Shown one piece after another: positions 61,274 to 64,000 of a stretch of DNA of 64,000 bases. The DNA is from Balneolaceae bacterium (GTDB taxonomy: Bacteria > Bacteroidota > Rhodothermia > Balneolales > Balneolaceae). The position numbers and the translations under genes are program-made. A model generated the notes under the pieces. It was given only the letters and a program-made list of their open reading frames with translations, was not told the DNA's origin and made no database searches. The stretch's first letter is position 1, and every line of letters starts with the position of its first letter. Where the stretch lies: the NCBI GenBank assembly GCA_007694095.1, contig RECI01000176.1, positions 1-64,000 of the forward strand, in the 5' to 3' direction.

Positions 61274-62518
61274 CTATCCAAAATTGATCAGGGATTTCCC
61301 GTTTTCATCGATAATTCCATGCTTGATTCCCACTTTTCGGAAGGCATCCAGGATTTGATCGAGGTGCTGGTCGGTATGGGTGGCCATATAGCTGGTCCGA
61401 ACAAGAGCCTGCCCCGGGGGAACCGCCGGTGGCACCACAGCATTTACATAAACACCAGCTTCAAAAAGGTCTTTCCAGAATTGAAAGCAGCTGTACATAT
61501 CCCCAACTACAACAGGTATTATGGGTGTCTGACTCGTCCAGACATTGAAACCGAGGTTTTTTAGTTCGGTACGCATGTAGGATGATATTTGCTCAAGCCT
61601 TTCAAGCCTCCATGGTTCTTCCTGTAATATTTCAAGTGATTTCAGAACGGTTGCAACATTTGCCGGTGGCATGCTGGCACTGAAAATATGTGCAGGTGAT
61701 TTATGGCGAATGTATTCGATAACCGTACGGTCCCCCACTAAAAATCCCCCTAAAGACGCAAATGATTTAGAGAAAGTACCGCTGATCAGGTCCACATCAT
61801 TCATTAATCCAAAAACTGATGCTGAGCCCCGGCCGCCTTCTCCCACCACGCCGATTGCGTGAGCATCATCAAGATATAAACCGGCTCCGAATTCTTTTGC
61901 CAGGGCAACCAGTTCGGGCACTTTTGCCAGTGTGCCCGACATGGAAAACACTCCATCCGTTACAATAATTTTTCCTGCATCAGCATCAGAGCGTTCCAGG
62001 AGTGACCGAAGGTGATCCATATCGTTGTGGCGATACCGAACAGTTTTTGCATTTGAAACCTGTGTACCAACTACAATACATGCGTGGTTATCTCTGTCGG
62101 AATAAATAATATCGTTACGATCGGCGATGGTCTGTATGGAGCCCTCATTGGTCTGATATCCAGTACTGAAAAGTACACAAGCCTCTTTTCTCATAAATAC
62201 GGCAAGTTTATCCTCCAGTTCGAGATGCAGATCCAGTGTACCATTCAGGTATCTGGAACCCGTGCAGCCGGTACCATAGATAGAAATTACTTTTTGAGCG
62301 GCTTCTATGGTTCGCGGATCATTGGTCAGGCCAAGGTAATTATTAGAACCGGCCATAATCACTTCTCTTCCTTCAATATTTACTATTGTACCATCAGTAG
62401 CCTGAAGCGGTTTAAAATACGGATAAAGTCCCAAGGCTTTAATTTCATCAGCAATGGTAAAATCGTAGGCTTTATTGAATACTTTACTATGGGAAGTGTC
62501 GGCTTTGGGATCGCCCAT
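61274..62518 (-). CDS. Serine palmitoyltransferase-like PLP enzyme (alpha-oxoamine synthase family)
   Basis: 414 residues. It joins an amino acid to an acyl-CoA with decarboxylation; relatives are serine palmitoyltransferase (SPT), KBL and BioF. Motifs: NNYLGLTNDP, GTGCTGSRYLNGT, the pyridoxal region DDAHAIGVVGEGGRG, and the Schiff-base Lys in GTFSKSFASLGG. The YPYFKPLQA stretch and the GNAT partner favour SPT over KBL (no threonine dehydrogenase) or BioF (no biotin genes). The product would be 3-ketosphinganine, the first sphingolipid step. Confidence 0.85.
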   Translation of the reverse strand: MGDPKADTSHSKVFNKAYDFTIADEIKALGLYPYFKPLQATDGTIVNIEGREVIMAGSNNYLGLTNDPRTIEAAQKVISIYGTGCTGSRYLNGTLDLHLELEDKLAVFMRKEACVLFSTGYQTNEGSIQTIADRNDIIYSDRDNHACIVVGTQVSNAKTVRYRHNDMDHLRSLLERSDADAGKIIVTDGVFSMSGTLAKVPELVALAKEFGAGLYLDDAHAIGVVGEGGRGSASVFGLMNDVDLISGTFSKSFASLGGFLVGDRTVIEYIRHKSPAHIFSASMPPANVATVLKSLEILQEEPWRLERLEQISSYMRTELKNLGFNVWTSQTPIIPVVVGDMYSCFQFWKDLFEAGVYVNAVVPPAVPPGQALVRTSYMATHTDQHLDQILDAFRKVGIKHGIIDENGKSLINFG

Positions 62519-62598
62519 TCTAAATGTCTTATCTTTATATATTAAACAGGTAAATATACCGAGTATTCGGCATCATTCAAATTCAAAACCGAAGGCAA

Positions 62599-63756
62599 TT
62601 ATCTTGTTATTACACTCTTTAAAAAATCGATATAACGTTCGATAACTTTATCCCAGTTAAATGTATTCAACACATAACTACTGGAAGATTCCGAAAGTTC
62701 ATTCAGACCATTTTGTAAAACCTCTTCAATTTTTTTTGCAAATATTTCTGCTTCTCCGGGTGGCACACGATAACCATTTACCCCTTGTTTGATTACATCC
62801 CTGATCCCCTCAAGATCGGATGCGATTGCAGGTACCCCTGCACTGTTAGCTTCAAGTAATACAATTCCAAACCCCTCCATATCACCTTTTACAGGGATAT
62901 TTGGCATTATAAAAAGATCTGCAGCTGCATAACAGGTACTCAGTAATTCGGATGATAATTTTCCTGTCATGACAATACGTTTTTGTTTGGGTGATTTCTC
63001 CTTTGCATTTGCAATGTTTTTGAATTCCGGCCCATCACCAACAATGAGATAAATAACGTCAGAATTAATTTTGTCGAAAACATTTTCGATAAACCATTGA
63101 TGCCCTTTTCTTTTTACCTGCCTGCCAACTGTTAGTAAAATTTTCGTATCACCAAACTTAATTCCTAATATATCTTCAAGTATTTTTAGTGCTTCATCCT
63201 TGGCTGGCAGTTTCATGATTTCCCTTATGTTGAACCCATTAGGAAGAGAAACGCCAATTCCAGGATTCATCCCCCGTTGAATCGATGCTTCCCTGGTAGC
63301 CGATGAAACCGAAATAACGCCCTGTAATTTTTTGAAAACACTGGGCAAATACCACTGGTAGATACGAACAGGCAGTGTCACATCCTGCCCGTGATTAATG
63401 GCAACACACGGAACCGGCAGTTTCCGGAATATAAATGGTAAAACACCGGCTGTTACCATGGAAGAGAACAGAATCACATCGGGTTTGAATCGCCTGATTC
63501 CAAGCGGAATTCTCCATAATAGGGCAAAAAGAAAAAAAAAGCTCTTAATTCCGATGAAACGCCAAGATGAGTGCATGATTATGGTTTCAAGCTCAATATC
63601 ATCCCGGCGTTTAACCGCCTCAATCATCTGCAAACTTACATTTTGCATACCACCCACACTCTTTAGCGGCTGGTTTTTCGGCGGGTGTAAATGGGAAATA
63701 TATAGAATTCGTAATTTGTTAATTTTCAGCCTCCAATACCTCAGTGTAACATCCAA
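62599..63756 (-). CDS. GT4-family glycosyltransferase
   Basis: About 370-385 residues, GT-B fold. The C-terminal donor domain has ILLTVGRQVKRKGHQWFIE, YLIVGDGPEF and the E-x7-E motif EGFGIVLLEANSAGVPAIASD. The N-terminal acceptor domain begins LRILYISHLHPPKNQPLKSVGGMQN. The start is uncertain: the ORF opens with TTG at 63756 inside the upstream gene, while a GGAGG sits six bases before an in-frame ATT (63717) that would give INKLRILYISHL. It is probably part of an envelope polysaccharide cluster continuing to the right. Confidence 0.88.
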   Translation of the reverse strand: MDVTLRYWRLKINKLRILYISHLHPPKNQPLKSVGGMQNVSLQMIEAVKRRDDIELETIIMHSSWRFIGIKSFFFLFALLWRIPLGIRRFKPDVILFSSMVTAGVLPFIFRKLPVPCVAINHGQDVTLPVRIYQWYLPSVFKKLQGVISVSSATREASIQRGMNPGIGVSLPNGFNIREIMKLPAKDEALKILEDILGIKFGDTKILLTVGRQVKRKGHQWFIENVFDKINSDVIYLIVGDGPEFKNIANAKEKSPKQKRIVMTGKLSSELLSTCYAAADLFIMPNIPVKGDMEGFGIVLLEANSAGVPAIASDLEGIRDVIKQGVNGYRVPPGEAEIFAKKIEEVLQNGLNELSESSSSYVLNTFNWDKVIERYIDFLKSVITR

Positions 63757-64000
63757 GTAAGTTTGAATTTATCACCTCCCAACTGTAATTACCAGCCTTA
63801 TTTAATGAGGATGCAGCCATTTTTTTCCGTAATTCACTGTCAATAATTAACTTCTCAATGAAATTGTAAAAATCGTCTGCTTTGTCAGCTTCTGCAAGAT
63901 AACCGTTTACACCATGTTCTACCAGCGACTTGCTTCCGGTTGCATTCGCAACAACACATGGCAAGCCGCTCGCCATGGCCTCGAGAGTAACATTGCCAAA
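63719..64000 (-). CDS. GT4 glycosyltransferase, C-terminal part (runs off window)
   Basis: The 3' end of a leftward gene that continues past 64000. The frame stays open to the window edge (FGNVTLEAMASGLPCVVANATGSKSLVEHG), which is the C-terminal donor-site E-x7-E motif of GT4 enzymes. The listed Met at 63976 is internal, not a start. It ends 38 bp inside the next ORF as tracked, so the two GT genes are tightly coupled. Confidence 0.85.
   Translation of the reverse strand, partial: FGNVTLEAMASGLPCVVANATGSKSLVEHGVNGYLAEADKADDFYNFIEKLIIDSELRKKMAASSLNKAGNYSWEVINSNLLGCYTEVLEAEN

Overview
The window reads as chromosomal DNA from a member of the Balneolota/Rhodothermota-Bacteroidota lineage, probably a marine or halophilic aerobe. 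This is inferred from gene content, not from a marker gene. The pointers are a GWxTD-domain lipoprotein, a TPR lipoprotein ending in a TonB-C-like domain, a sigma-54 activator directly followed by lptE, a serine palmitoyltransferase-like gene beside a GNAT gene (bacterial sphingolipid chemistry), an E1 alpha/beta fusion, heme A/heme O synthases, lipoproteins with short SPII signals, and weak Shine-Dalgarno sites. A complete glucosylglycerate (compatible solute) module fits a salty habitat. No rRNA, tRNA, CRISPR array, transposase or phage gene was found.

Layout. 0.4-9.2 kb: DUF1569 protein, long-chain acyl-CoA ligase, Fur-family regulator, then a leftward cinA > outer-membrane barrel > ftsX operon, and rightward pgsA-pgpA (phosphatidylglycerol synthesis). 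9.3-13 kb: pyrE, an unknown gene, a two-domain FKBP lipoprotein, miaB. 13.1-17.9 kb: a degenerate M20 protein, GpgS, a HAD phosphatase and a converging GH13_18 phosphorylase, which together look like glucosylglycerate synthesis plus recovery. 18.1-21.5 kb: sigma-54 activator, lptE, TPR protein, MBL hydrolase, bL31B. 21.9-31.8 kb: MoxR-like ATPase, pabB, pyrD, TPR/TonB-C lipoprotein, pyruvate kinase, GWxTD protein. 31.8-41.2 kb: bacilliredoxin, a lipoprotein, superoxide dismutase, soluble transhydrogenase, DUF429 protein, aspS, a membrane protein, a response regulator lacking its phospho-acceptor Asp, and a PP-loop ATPase.

41.2-48.7 kb is the one accessory-looking stretch. It is rich in repeats and holds a three-module esterase/hydrolase/amidohydrolase protein, a junction of two broken genes, and a GH43 lipoprotein. 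It is bracketed by an inverted pair of ~85-bp related repeats and followed by an unassigned structured RNA with its own terminator. These genes suggest use of plant or algal hemicellulose-like glycans.

48.7-64 kb: Tat-type Gfo/Idh/MocA oxidoreductase, methyltransferase and polyprenyl-phosphate-type glycosyltransferase, MerR regulator, ctaA and ctaB (divergent), front-end-type fatty acid desaturase, fused 2-oxoacid dehydrogenase E1, fumC, the sphingolipid-type GNAT and PLP enzymes, and two GT4 glycosyltransferases, the last cut by the window edge. Two near-identical bidirectional hairpins (3.5 and 54.5 kb) separate convergent gene pairs. The strongest candidates for something undescribed are the structured RNA at 48.4-48.6 kb, the three-module enzyme at 42-45.6 kb, and the catalytically degenerate M20 protein embedded in the glucosylglycerate operon.
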